Below are positions 22,170 through 32,632 of a DNA stretch of 64,000 nt, one piece after another; the first letter of the stretch is position 1, and each line of letters opens with the position of its first letter. This stretch comes from Leptodactylus fallax. Its lineage: Eukaryota > Chordata > Amphibia > Anura > Leptodactylidae. The DNA lies in the NCBI GenBank assembly GCA_947044405.1, contig CAMRHE010000013.1, positions 124,001-188,000 on the forward strand, read 5' to 3'. The translations under genes were made by a program, and so were the position numbers. Under the pieces are notes generated by a model. The model was not told the origin of the DNA. It ran no database searches and was given only the letters and a program-made list of their open reading frames with translations.

Positions 22170-24190
22170 TTTCCTGTAATTTTGTCACTTTTCTTTCTAG
22201 AAATAGGTGACACTGTAGTCTGCTTAGACAGATTTATTATTTGTGACTTTATTCTTTGATTTGGCCCTATTTGTTTTGCACTAGCTATGTTTACCTGTGA
22301 CAACCTCTGTCTCTGATGTTTTTTGGCTATATCTATTAAATTAGCAATTTAAAATAGTGACTTCTTATCTGATCTAACTGCAAGAGTGACCGGATCCAGA
22401 AATCTGTATTTCTTTACAAAAGATCTCACCATAGATGGAGAGTTCACATTTTTAATAGCAGCTTTATATATCCTCTCAAATTTAGACATAAATGCATATG
22501 TGCACTCTTTTCTGCCAATTTTTATTTCATTCAGAATTTCAGATGTTGGCATGTTGTCACCTCTAGTACACTAGATTCATTTCTTTAATATGTCTGCATC
22601 ACTATCCTGTAACCATTCATTTGATTCATTGTGATAAGACCTTTTTTTTTTTAATTTTAAATAAATTGTTATTGAAGTTTTACAAAGGAAAAACATACAT
22701 GAGAGTGTGATGAAACACACACAATATACCAGTAAAACAGTAAATCGTGTAATGGGACATGTATTATATATGGTACAGGTTAAGGCGTTAAACAGAACGC
22801 CGCGATGACACGGTAAAAATAACATAATAACAAAATAACTAAATAACAGCACCGGAAAAGGGGAAAAGGGGAACAAAGGGGAGGGGGGAGGGACCAACCC
22901 ACTGGAGCAAGTGAAATTAGTGACAAACATAATGTGTATGACAGCATTTAATAAATAATTGGCTGCATGGCTTAAGACTAGAGAGGCCGAGCCACCAAAT
23001 TAGGCATAAGGGAGAGGATGGTGAGACAGTCATGAGTACCACCGTGAGTAGAAGTCCCTAAGCTTACCCTTCTGACAAGCAAGCATATGTTCCTGCATAC
23101 AATTAGTAGAGATAACAGACAGAAGTTCAGCGAGGGACGGGATGCAAGATGATTTCCAATGACGGGCAATTGATAACCGGGCTGTATGGAAAAAGAGACC
23201 TAAAAGGGTGAGCGATGTTGTTAATCCCAAGTAAGAGGAGAGCCAAAGGAGCAGACAGTGTAATCTTGTAGTGTATGTAACCGCTGAGTACATTGAGAGT
23301 GGCATGCCAGAATGAAACAATGTGCGGCAGCTCCAAAAAACATGAAAAAATTAGCCAATTTGTCCACAATCTCTCCAACAAAAGGGTGAAGACATTGGGT
23401 AAATTTTTGAGTCTCAATGGGGTATAATACCAGCGTATTAAAAGTTTATGGTATTGTTCCCAATGAGAGGCACAAGCAGTCGACTTATGAGCCCAGATCA
23501 AGGCACCGTTCCACTCCACCAAAACTGCTACCGAAATCAGACTCCCACTTCAAGAAAGGAGGGGATTTAACAAGGTGTAGATCATTGGCTATTAGGAGCT
23601 ATATAGGTTTTACACCTTTAGATTTCGAGGCCAAAGGGCTTTGTAGGAAATCCCCTAGGACAGCAGGGATGGAGGAAGTGGTAGAGGGTGTGGATGTTAA
23701 TAAGAAATCCCTAATTTGAATGTATCCGAACAACACCCGGGGAGGCAGTGAGAATTTGGCCTGAAGTTGTGGAAATGATAGGTGATAAGACTTTTTTACA
23801 GATAAACATATAGAAAGGTTTGCAGGAAGCCAGATTCTAAACAAGTGATTTTTCTGTTCAATAGACAAATCAAACTTGTCTGTATAACTTTCAAAAATTT
23901 CTGAATTTAAACACACATGGATATTTACATTATATGTGGGAATGTCCTTGCTCCAATTGGTCAAATGTTTCTGCAACTTTAATTTGAATCTAGTTTCTTT
24001 CATTTGTAATTTATTTTCCTGTAATCATCGCTCTGTGTCTGTGAACAAATGGTCACCTTCAGTAGCTATTACAGTCATGGTGCTTCACACCAACCTCTTG
24101 GGATTTCTCAATGTCTGCATTCTCATATGCTGTAGTAGGACTAACATCATCGATTTCTATATCGGCACTACTACAATTAAATAACTTCTT
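22170..24190 (-). pseudogene. Broken retroviral/LTR-element Gag-like frame, interrupted by an L1
   Basis: Two minus-strand blocks (about 24,000-23,792 and 22,630-22,170) become contiguous when the L1 at 22,641-23,781 and one 10-bp duplication are removed. The second block carries IKIGRKECTYAF (about 22,530-22,490) followed by an FERIYKA stretch. This resembles the major homology region of retroviral capsid proteins (QGxxExxxxFxxR pattern). A lysine/arginine-rich tail (about 22,320-22,180) could be a nucleocapsid-like region without zinc knuckles. Stops occur near 22,570 and 22,350, and the N-terminal part is out of frame. No pol, env or LTR was found. The assignment rests mainly on the one motif. 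Confidence 0.45.
22641..23781 (-). mobile_element. 5'-truncated L1-type LINE with 10-bp target duplication
   Basis: It is flanked by gtgataagac at 22,631-22,640 and 23,782-23,791. The poly(A) tail is read as the T-run just after 22,641. The rest is the end of L1 ORF2 plus 3' UTR: LQAKFSLPPRVLFGY (about 23,750), HKLLIRWYYTPLRL (about 23,440) and HIVSFWHATLNVLSGYI (about 23,300), with frame breaks near 23,520 and 23,320. The clean ends show a separate insertion from the L1 DNA to its right. Confidence 0.88.
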
Positions 24191-24202
24191 TTCTTATCTT
24201 AG

Positions 24203-25853
24203 GGGCACCTGGAGAAAGCAAATCTGCAGCTGACTGCAGCAAAAGGGTCTGCCGCAAAGCATACCGACCAAGTATGAGACCAGTCTATTGTAAGTGAATT
24301 CCTCTGTCACAGGTAAATGATATTGCACCATAAGCCTATCAAAGGGAGCCAGTACATCACCTAGGTAGAGGTCAGATATGAACCTAATTCCGCACCAACT
24401 CCAATTATCAAGGGATAGGCAAGGGTTCCTAAACAGGAATATAGTAATTGGCACATTCAGCGACACCATCTGGGCCGAGCCATCCACAGCAGAGCAAATC
24501 ATATACCACGCTTCTAGAGTAAGACCGCAGGAGGCATAGAAGATGGTAACAATGCTTCCTTTGTGCTAGACAGAAAGAGGCCCTCCCAACTTTTCACTTG
24601 CGTTAGAGTGGCCTCAATTCCCGGCCACAACTTGTCATGGCTGGACGTGAGCCAAAATTTAAGTTGGCCCAAAGCAATAGCAGCATGATAGTGGAACAAA
24701 TTAGGTACTCCCATCCCCCCATGCGTCCCACTCTTGGATAGTACAGAGAAGGCTACTTGGGGCTTTCTATGGTTCCAAATAAAATTAATCATTTGCTTTG
24801 AAAGGCACTAAGAACACTTATAGGTATAGGAATCACCAGGGTACGGAGATAATAAAGAATTCTCTGAAGAATCAACATTTTATATTCTTCCCATCCAACT
24901 ATGTTCAAACCTAGCCAGATTAGTGAGTTCTTGTTGTAAGGAGGATAGAAGACCAGGGAAGTTAGCTTTAACAAGGGTCAGGGGTCAGCTTGATAACCAG
25001 GTATGGTATAGAGCTAGAACACCATTGGTAGGGGCAGGTCCTCTTAATGTGTTGGATGGCAATCTGTGACATATTGATCCCCAATAACTGTGACTTGGTC
25101 TCATTTACTTTATAATAAGTTAAAGCCCCAAATGAGGAGAGGATTTGCGATACAGTGGCCAACGTCATGTCCGTATAGGTAAGTGAAAGGATCACGTCAT
25201 CAGCAAATAAGTTAATTATATGGTCAGTAGATCCTACTGACGCCTGCTATGCCAGGGTGAGTCCTTATGACTTCAGCCAGAGGCTCCATTACCAACGAAA
25301 ATATTAAAGGGGATAATGGACACCCCTGTCTAGTACCATTTGTGATCAAAAAGGGTTGGGATAAGACCCCATTAGCTAGGACTCTAGCCGATGGCACTGA
25401 ATATAGTGCAGAAATAGCTGAGAAAATAGGACCTGAGAGACCAAACCTAGCACCTCAAAAAGGTACCCCCAATGCACCCTGTCGAACGCCTTCTCTGCAT
25501 CCAAAGCAAGGAGCAGAGAAGGCGTCCAATGAGCATGGGCAGCCGCGACCAGTGCGATCACCCGTCTCGTGCTATCCTGCTCCTGTCTCCCCTTAGTAAA
25601 TCCAACCTGGTCTCCCTTTACAAGGGCAGGTAATATAAGAAGTAGCCTATTAGCAAGTATTTTTGCAAACAATTTAACGTCTGCATTCAACAGCGATATA
25701 GGACGATAGATAGAGGGCGAGGAGGCCTCTCTACCAGGCTTGGGGAGAGCAACAATAGTCACGGAGAGCATCTCCAATGAGAACCTACCAAGTAACATAG
25801 CCTGATTAAACATCGCCGTCAGGTGGAGGAGAAGGAGAGATTTAAAGACCACT
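24203..25853 (-). pseudogene. L1 ORF2 fragment: reverse transcriptase and C-terminal region
   Basis: Minus strand: YRPISLLNADVKLFAKILA (about 25,690), VKGDQVGFTKGRQ (about 25,620) and LLLALDAEKAFDRVHW (about 25,520, motif A). Next come TRQGCPLSP (about 25,340), then LFADDVILSL (about 25,205), the YxDD equivalent with both aspartates kept. The thumb and linker follow (SQILSSFGALTYYKVN, about 25,150), then MINFIWNHRKPQVAF (about 24,790), GGMGVPNLFHYHAAIALGQL (about 24,710) and LPVTEEFTYNRL (about 24,320). There are several frameshifts. It is truncated at both ends, and the left junction has no poly(A). Confidence 0.88.
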
Positions 25854-25855
25854 GT

Positions 25856-26104
25856 CTATTTGTTAAGAGGTTGTCAGCTGGTGTCATTTGATGCTAGAAC
25901 ATCACACAGGGACTCATACACAGGGGCACATCGCTAATAAGGCAAAGTGAGGCACTGTACTGGGCTGGCTTACAAGATCTCCGCATCTCAGCACAGGCGG
26001 CGATTCAATGACATCATCCCACCCCCTACGCTGAGACACAGACGCGGGTGAAGAAGAGGAAGAGGTGGCTCCATCAAGGGATCACAGGTAGGTTTGTATA
26101 ACTT

Positions 26105-26133
<29 letters not shown>
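25856..26133. repeat. Old interspersed repeat and (TA)n tract
   Basis: The block gctagaacatcacacagggactcata at 25,891-25,915 matches 36,640-36,670. 26,103-26,136 is mostly a (TA)n run. There is no gene. Confidence 0.5.
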
Positions 26134-26135
<2 letters not shown>

Positions 26136-27030
26136 GCCGTTACCTACTGGAGTATCCCAAGCAGGTTACGGCCTATTTATTTACCGATCCCCTTTCCTGC
26201 TGTGGCCTCCTCCGCTTCCCCTTCTGCTATCGGACTCAGAAGGGGGAAGTGGAGGCCGCTGTGAGCAGCCGCGGGCATCGGTAAGTGAGGCCGCGGGCCT
26301 CAATTACTACTATTATTATACTCCAGGGTATTTTCAGACCCCGGAGTATAATAATCGGAGACCCAGGGAAGGTGATAAACATAAAAACCATTGTTACTCA
26401 CCTCTCCTGCAATCCGATGTTACTCCGAGCAGGCTTCGGCCTTCTTTGGTGACCTCCCAGGCGTCACGTGAGCCAGGCTGACGTCATTATGTTGTGATGC
26501 GGTCTGTGCAACATTGAAGAGGGCCGAAAGCAGGGAGTGCACCAGAAAAACACTGGTTTTTATGGTTGTCACCACTTGGGTCTCCGATCATTATACTCTG
26601 GGGTCTTTTAGACCCCAGAGTATAATAATAGTTCATGGGTGGGTTACTATGTAGCAGAATACTGTGTGCAGGGGCCACTATGGGGCATAATACCGTGTGC
26701 AGGGGCCACTATGGAGCATAATACCGTGTACAGGGGCCACTATGGAGCATAATACCGTGTGCAGGGGCCACTATGGCGCATAATACCCTGTGCAGGGGCT
26801 GCTGCGGGGCATAATACCCTGTGCAGGGGCCTCTGCGGGGCATAATACCGTGTGCAGGGGCCACTATGGAGCATAATACCGTGTGCAGAGGTCACTGTGG
26901 GGCATAATACCGTGTGCAGGGGCTGCTGCGGGGCATAATACTGTGTACAGGGGCCGCTGCGGGGCATAATACCATGTAATACTGTGTGCAGGGGCCGCTG
27001 TGGACCATAATACCATGTAATACTGTATTA
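26134..27030. mobile_element. Nested-palindrome element with hairpins and 31-bp minisatellite
   Basis: Left part: a 21-23 bp hairpin, ggcctcctccgcttcc against ggaagtggaggcc (26,204-26,257). Then come two hairpins of the ttattatact type (about 26,318-26,358 and 26,588-26,630). They are themselves the ends of a larger inverted repeat: cggagacccagggaagg with cataaaaacc on the left, and the complement before the second hairpin. Then follow about twelve copies of a 31-bp unit (26,640-27,030; core ataataccgtgtgcagg then ggccactatggagc). The layout matches the hAT element at 3,404-4,726, but I could not fix the ends or the duplication. Confidence 0.7.
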
Positions 27031-27299
27031 AAAAAAAAAACACCTACTCACCTGTCCCTTGTGCTCCGATGTCTCCCACCGCAGTCTGGTTCTGCTGCTC
27101 TGGTGTTTTCTTCTGTCGGAAGTCCCCACCGCACATGACCACTGAGGTCGCTGACACGGGACATCACAGGGCTATGGGGAAAAAAACACCAGAGCAGCAG
27201 GACTGAAACGTGCTGTGAGACACCGGAGCACCTTCCCCAGCCTCATATTAAAAAAGTGGTTATCCTGGACAACCCCTTTAAGGTGGCACTTGGGCTTTC
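27031..27299. repeat. Related GC-rich block and a gtccaggataacc-type MITE end
   Basis: 27,030-27,200 resembles the middle of the neighbouring element (tcacctgtcccttgtgctccg, gacatcacagggc). 27,254-27,287 carries aaaaagtggttatcctgg and acaacccctttaa, a motif that looks like the end of a TTAA-type MITE. There is no gene. Confidence 0.45.
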
Positions 27300-27660
27300 T
27301 TAAAGGGTCTTTCCAGCTCATTTTTATTGATGTTCTATCCTTAGGACAGATTATCAATAAGAGATCAGTGGACCTCTCCTCTGATCAGCTGTATGAAGGG
27401 GCTATGGTGCCTGTTTATATCACACGCTGTCTGTTTATAGTGACTGTGTGATGTAATTACAGCCTTGTCACATAGACGTGTATAGGACGAGGCTGTAGTT
27501 ACATGACATGGCCGCTATGAGATGAATGACACTATGTAAACAGAGAAGTGGTCACGTCACTTACACAAGTGCCACAGTTCATTCAAACAGCTGATCAGTA
27601 GGGGTCCTGGGTTTTTGAGCCCCACTGATTAGTTTATTAATTACCTGGAAAACCTTTTAA
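27300..27660. mobile_element. Short TTAA MITE, 361 bp
   Basis: It starts ttaaagggtctttccag and ends ctggaaaaccttttaa, about 17 bp of imperfect inverted ends including the TTAA. There is no coding capacity. Confidence 0.7.
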
Positions 27661-28552
27661 TTAGTTAACACCTGGGACATTATTAATAAGGGGCACTATT
27701 TATACAGGGTATATACAGACATTATTAATATAAAGATGCACTTGGGAGTATTATTCATTATGGGGTGTTATATCATATATTTTATAATTGGGGTAGCAGC
27801 AGGATGGGGGCTTTGTGCAGGTGAGGACAATGTGGGTCAGATGCCTGGAAAAGTGAGAAGCCAAAGATGTCTGTGCTGCAAACTTTACAGAGACAAGTCA
27901 CAGCTGGAAGAAGTGGTCATGGCGGTCCAAAGGGAAGAGAAGGGAAATGTGAAGGATTAATCAGAGACGTCACCTGTAAGTCACAAAATGTTACTGTCCT
28001 GTATTCACCTAAATGATAGAAGATAAATACCTGATTGATGGGGGTCTGTCTGCTGAGACCCCCACTGAGCCTGAGAATTGGATTCTTTTCCCCCACTGGG
28101 TGGGAATTTAGCCTGACCGCTGCCAGGCTGAATATAAGTGTGTCACTTGGTGGATGGACGAACCCGCATGGCTCTCATTCACTTCAATGGGAGTGCCAAA
28201 GATAGCCAAAGTACAGTACTCAGTTATCTGCAGCGCTCCTATTATAGAGAATGGGGCCATGTGGGCTCGTCCATCCACCAAGCAGAAGATATGTGAAGTT
28301 ACTTTCATTGTTAATGCCGTGTTGTTGATCTGATACTGAAGTAATGCAGTAAGAAGAATTCTTAAAAACTTTTTCATAAGTTTTTGTATGTTTATAGTAT
28401 GACAATAACAATGTATAACGCTAACAGCATATAAACGCAAATTTATATATTTTTTTTTTTGGGGGGGGGGGGGGGTCTTTCGAAAGTCTACCTCAGGCAG
28501 CAAAGAGGCTAGGTTCACTACTGCTCATACATACAAATCTCTTTTGCATTTC
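27661..28552. other. Unassigned, with part of a MITE-like inverted repeat
   Basis: 28,143-28,290 contains an inverted pair (cacttggtggatggacgaacc and the complement of ggctcgtccatccacca), again MITE-like. A T-run followed by a G-run (28,447-28,476) is simple repeat. A plus-strand frame at 27,736-27,957 (74 codons) has no recognisable relatives, and I do not call it. Confidence 0.45.
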
Positions 28553-28696
28553 CTGCTCGACCCATCACAAGGCATTATGGGAAAGGAGCTGGGGAGCTCA
28601 TACGCCCTCTGTTGGATGTAACAGATCCTCAATTTGCTTTTGACTCACCGAGCCTTGAGACAGCAAAAGGGATCTTAGCCAAACCAATTTCACTTA

Positions 28697-28743
28697 TCTG
28701 CATACAGCGCTGTTTCCGGATTGTTGTCCTTCATCAGTACAAA
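28697..28743 (-). ncRNA. Type I hammerhead ribozyme candidate, left arm
   Basis: Read on the minus strand: stem I strand TTTGTA (28,738-28,743), core CTGATGA (28,731-28,737), stem II with GGA and TCC around a CAACAA loop, core GAAA (28,713-28,716), stem III CAGCGCTG (28,705-28,712), then U and A (28,704, 28,703), the cleavage site, and stem I strand TGCAGA. All invariant core positions are present. Stem II pairs perfectly apart from the A-G next to the core. Confidence 0.78.
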
Positions 28744-29137
28744 GCAAAGTGAATTGGCTGGCTTAGTGGGAGGCAATGAGTGGGTTAGGGACAAGAATCT
28801 CTCACATTGAGGAGAGCACCAGTGAAGGTGTGTAGAGATTTTAATTGCCTTTTGCCCTCTACTTAGCATCTACATATCACAAGGCATTATGGGAAAGGAG
28901 CTGGGGCGCTCATGCGCTCGGTGAGTCAAAAGCAAATTGAGGATCTGTTACATCCAACAGAGGGCGCATGACCTCCCCAGCTCCTTTCACATAATGCCTT
29001 GTGATATGTAGATGCTAAGTAGAGGGCAAAAGGCAATTAAAATCTCTACACACCTTCACTGGTGCTCTCCTCAATGTGAGAGATTCTTGTCCCTAACCCA
29101 CTCATTGCCTCCCACTAAGCCAGCCAATTCACTTTGC

Positions 29138-29184
29138 TCTGTACTGATGAAGGACAATAATCTGGAAACAGCGCTGTATGCAGA
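29138..29184 (+). ncRNA. Type I hammerhead ribozyme candidate, right arm
   Basis: Stem I TCTGTA (29,138-29,143) pairs with TGCAGA (29,179-29,184), six pairs with one G-U. Core 1 is CTGATGA (29,144-29,150). Stem II is AGGA-CAATAA-TCTG (29,151-29,164). Core 2 is GAAA (29,165-29,168). Stem III CAGCGCTG (29,169-29,176) is a self-complementary 8-mer, followed by U29,177 and A29,178, with predicted cleavage after A29,178. The very short palindromic stem III is the form reported for newt satellite, Penelope and animal retrozyme hammerheads, which work best as dimers. Activity here is inference. Confidence 0.8.
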
Positions 29185-29302
29185 TAAGTGAAATTGGCTT
29201 GGCTAAAATCCCTTTTGCTGTCTCAAGGCTTGGTGAGTCAAAAGCAAATTGAGGATTTGTTACATCCAACAGAGGGCGCATGAGCTCCCCTGCTCGACCC
29301 AT

Positions 29303-30866
29303 GGCAGCAGCAATTTTTGTTCATCAAATTGGCATTTGTTTGGTTTCGTTAAAAATCAAACAATTTGGAATATTCAAGTTGAACCCAGTTTGTGACTAAT
29401 CGGTTTGCCTATGTGTACAAATAAGGTAAAAAGTGCTTTGGGGTTGTACCTTAGGTTGCCTTGACTTTGGTCTAAGCTGTAGATTATTGGGCACTGTCTG
29501 ATCATTTACATATAAATACAAAATTGATTTATATGAAAATTAGGCTCAAAAGCTGAATAACAGAAGTATATATGGAAACTGTACAATTACTTCAGAGTAC
29601 AGACTTGCTTTAAAACATTCTTTGCAGAAAGCCTCCATGGTCATGTTTGACGGTTTCACTTTTTTAACTATTTTTCCTAAATTTTCTCTACCTCTAGATT
29701 TCTTTTTTTCTGTAAGCTCATTTCCAGGTACACTTTCATCTACTTTCATCCACCATTGAGATGGTCTTTGCGTTCCATAACAATATATACGTAGATATAC
29801 AGCAAAGTTGCATCACAATTTCACAATTATAATTTCTCCATACATTATTTTCACCACAAGGCATTTTAAATGCTTAATCCAGCAAATGTCCCATGGGAAT
29901 TATGATTTGTTGGAACTCTGAAAATTTGTGCTGGTAACAAAATTAAGGGTCACCAAATATAAATTTGAATTGAATCATAAAATGGTCGCCATTAGTAATC
30001 TATGGGGAAATGTCTCATTGTTTTCTTGTAATCGTGACTGTAATTTTGCTGGTTTCTTTAAGGCAACTGCAGAGAAATATTCTGAATATTACTGGAAACA
30101 AAGATAACCAGTATTGTACATTGCATGTCAGAGTTCATGTTGGGTTAACACCATAACTTGCAATTACTTTTACAATTGCCTTTGTCTGTGAAGAAAATTA
30201 CTAACTGCAGGGGCTGTGAAAACTATATTTTGCTAAACTATACAGGTACAGTACAGTATCCACATTTGCAGACTTATTGGATTTTTTGCAGACTTTTGTT
30301 TACAGTTGAGAATAGAAACATATACAAAAAATATTTAAATTATCAATTTCAAATTTACTATTAAGTTTTTTTTCATTATTACATTATTTTTTTAGAATTG
30401 GATTAATGGAAAAATGAAAATATATTTCTGTATAAGCCAATTTCATGGATTTGCAGGGCACTTCTTTCTTGTATTATCTGTATACACAGTGCAGCAAATT
30501 GTGAATGCCTAATGGCAGCTACAATTAATTGTAGCTAATGGTCAGTGTCAATAGACTTTTACGGTCTTCTGAAGGTCATGAAGTACATTCCCCTTTCCCC
30601 GAGACCATCTAGTGACAGGGGAGATTGGTACAGAACTTTATCTCTGTGTATATTGTACAAACTTACTATCCTGCCTTACCTTGCCAACTCTATTGCCAAC
30701 AATGACCTTCAGTAGTACAATAGATTTGCCAATATATCCCAACTCTTTAATAATAATGAAATAATTCTGCTCATTCTATCCAAGTCTATACAGCAAAGTC
30801 AGCAAGTCAGCTACAAAACACAGGAAGTGTCTGCCTTTTTTGTCTCTGGGGGCCAATGTGAAAACT
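29303..30866. other. Old repeat edge, then unassigned AT-rich DNA
   Basis: 29,305-29,400 matches 36,715-36,805 (tttttgttcatc, ggcatttgtt, aatttggaatatt, aatcggtttgc). The remainder shows no family. Short frames at 29,546-29,749 (minus, lysine-rich) and 30,158-30,364 are not supported by anything else. Confidence 0.4.
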
Positions 30867-30884
30867 GAAATATTTGAAGTTATC

Positions 30885-32377
30885 CGCTACCTGGGAGTCC
30901 ATATATCCACCTCCTATGCGACCCTCTACTCGGCAAACTACCCGCGGTTGTTTTGTGAGCTAAGAGCCCTATTGGACAAATGGCAACCCTTGCCTATCTC
31001 CCTTTTGGGGAGAATTGCTGCGGTCAAGATGACTCTCCTCCCGAAGCTACTGTATTTTTTCGAGACGCTCCCGGTCGCGATACCTCGGGGAGAATTACGG
31101 AACCTACAGAAAGCTATCTTCCAGTTTATCTGGCAAGCAAAACGACACCGAATACCCAGATCTGTTATGCTGGCGGATAGTGGGTCTGGGGGTATGGCTG
31201 TCCCACATTTGTTACATTATTACTGGGCGGCCCACTTACGCCATATCCCATTCTGGGCGGCTATGCCAGCATACACCAGATGGGTGCAGATAGAGAAGCT
31301 ATGGCTGGCACCCATGCATCCTAACTCGCTTCTGTGGGTCAGCTCCCCCCCACCCCCCCTGCCTCGTACCTGTTGGGCCCCATTCGGTTTACTAGATCTA
31401 TCTGGTCTACCTGTTGTACTAGATTCTCCCTGATGTCCCCGCGCTCATCTATGGTCTCCATACTATACAACCCCCTTCTCCCGGAGAGCCTGACTTCTGC
31501 CATGACTAAAGTGTGGTCTGAAGCTGGCCTTTACCAGATTGCTGACATGGTTGACCCTGGAACCTTGGAACTCAGGTCCTTTGCTCATCTTACAGCTAAT
31601 CAAAACCTGCCAGGTACTGAATGGTTCCATTACTTGCAGGTGGTTCACTTTGTCCGCTCCCTCCATGGGTCTCTTAAGGTGTCACTTCCCACCGCTTTTG
31701 AAAAGATTTGCCGTGCAGGCACGTCCACTAGGGGCTTTATATCCTCTATTTACCAACTTCTTAACTCACAAACTACAGGCTCTACTGTTAATCATCGCTA
31801 TATGCTTAAATGGGAGGAGGCGGTGGGTAAACCCATCTCCCAGGAACAGTGGTGGATTGTATGGTCTCGGGCCCAGAAATCATCTCAGTGCATTACGTTT
31901 AGGGAAGCGCAGTATAAGCTGTTGATGCATTGGTATCATACTCCGGCTCTCCTTCATGCTTTAAACCCATTAGTTCCCCCATGGTGCTGGCGCTGTGGAG
32001 CTGCGGTGGGTACCCTGCACCATATCTTTTGGACGTGCCCTCTCATCCTCGGTTTCTGGAGGGAGGTCAGGACTCTGACGACTGCTCTCTTTTTGCAAGA
32101 GGTTCCTCTTGACCCTCTTCTTTATCTCCTGAACCTTCCCCCCAGACACCTGAGCAATAAGTCATCCTTGCTTTTCTTGCATCTTTGTATTGCAGCTAAA
32201 ACTCTCATAGCTAGAAACTGGAAGAAAGTGAGTCCCCCATCTAGTCTTGAGCTTGTGGCTAGAATGAAGGATGTGAGGAGTCTTGAATACCTGACTGCTG
32301 GCCTACATAATTCACGGGAAGCCTTCGGGGCTATTTGGGCACCCTGGGACATGTATTGTACATCACAGGGTCTCTGA
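30885..32377 (+). pseudogene. L1 ORF2 C-terminal region (one frameshift)
   Basis: The frame enters from the duplication and reads RYLGVHIS at the L1 junction, then LLGRIAAVKMTLLPKLLYFF, FQFIWQAKRHRI and SGGMAVPHLLHYYWAAHLRH, all standard L1 ORF2 landmarks downstream of the polymerase. A single frameshift lies in the C-rich stretch 31,345-31,375, and a second open frame carries on to TGA at 32,375-32,377. The end has QYKLLMHWYHTP and a Cys/His knuckle, WCWRCG...GTLHHIFWTC (about 31,980-32,040), then TLIARNWKK. The polymerase and endonuclease are absent because of truncation, so it is inactive. Confidence 0.92.
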
Positions 32378-32614
32378 TCTCTAGTCCTCTCCTTCCCTCC
32401 CCCCCTTCCCTTTGGTCCTACCCTTGTCTTCTTAACCCCTACATTCCCCCCTCCCTTGTTCACTGCCTAATTTAAATGCATATTGCTTAAGAGGGAGGAG
32501 GCGGATAGCCTCTATTTACCTCAATGCTTCCTGTTTGTTTGATTATTATTGTTTTTTCTTTATTCCTTGTTAATGAAAAATTTTTAAATAAAATTACAGT
32601 TATAAAAAAAAAAA
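30885..32614 (+). mobile_element. 5'-truncated L1-type LINE with 18-bp target duplication
   Basis: It is flanked by gaaatatttgaagttatc at 30,867-30,884 and 32,615-32,632. It ends in a poly(A) run (32,604-32,614) after an aataaa-like aaataaaat signal (32,585). Only the last third of ORF2 and a short 3' UTR are present, the usual result of incomplete target-primed reverse transcription. It is the best preserved L1 in the window. Confidence 0.94.
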
Positions 32615-32632
32615 GAAATATTTGAAGTTATC

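Larger units (their letters stand above)
28566..29289. mobile_element. Retrozyme-like insertion: inverted pair of 312-bp hammerhead repeat units
   Basis: It is bounded by a perfect 13-bp direct duplication, ctgctcgacccat, at 28,553-28,565 and 29,290-29,302. The left arm (28,566-28,915) is in minus orientation and the right arm (28,916-29,289) in plus, each about 1.1-1.2 units, arranged head to head. The unit length is 312 bp, from gtgagtcaaaagcaaattg at 28,921 and again at 29,233. Each arm contains one complete hammerhead core. No open frame is present. The flanking DNA continues a repeat that exists uninterrupted at 36,685-36,800, so the empty site can be seen. A 13-bp duplication implies target-primed integration by another element's machinery; which one is unknown. 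Confidence 0.82.

Noticed and set aside
25190..25206. CTGATGA in L1 DNA at 25.2 kb as a ribozyme
   Set aside because: It is the codon sequence of the FADD motif of L1 reverse transcriptase, with no GAAA or stems.
26740..26967. Open frame with repeated motif in the 31-bp minisatellite
   Set aside because: The repeated peptide comes only from the minisatellite unit; it is not a coding signal.
27736..27957. 74-codon frame with a hydrophobic start, considered as a secreted peptide
   Set aside because: No splice context, relatives or repeat-free surroundings. A short frame of this size is expected by chance.
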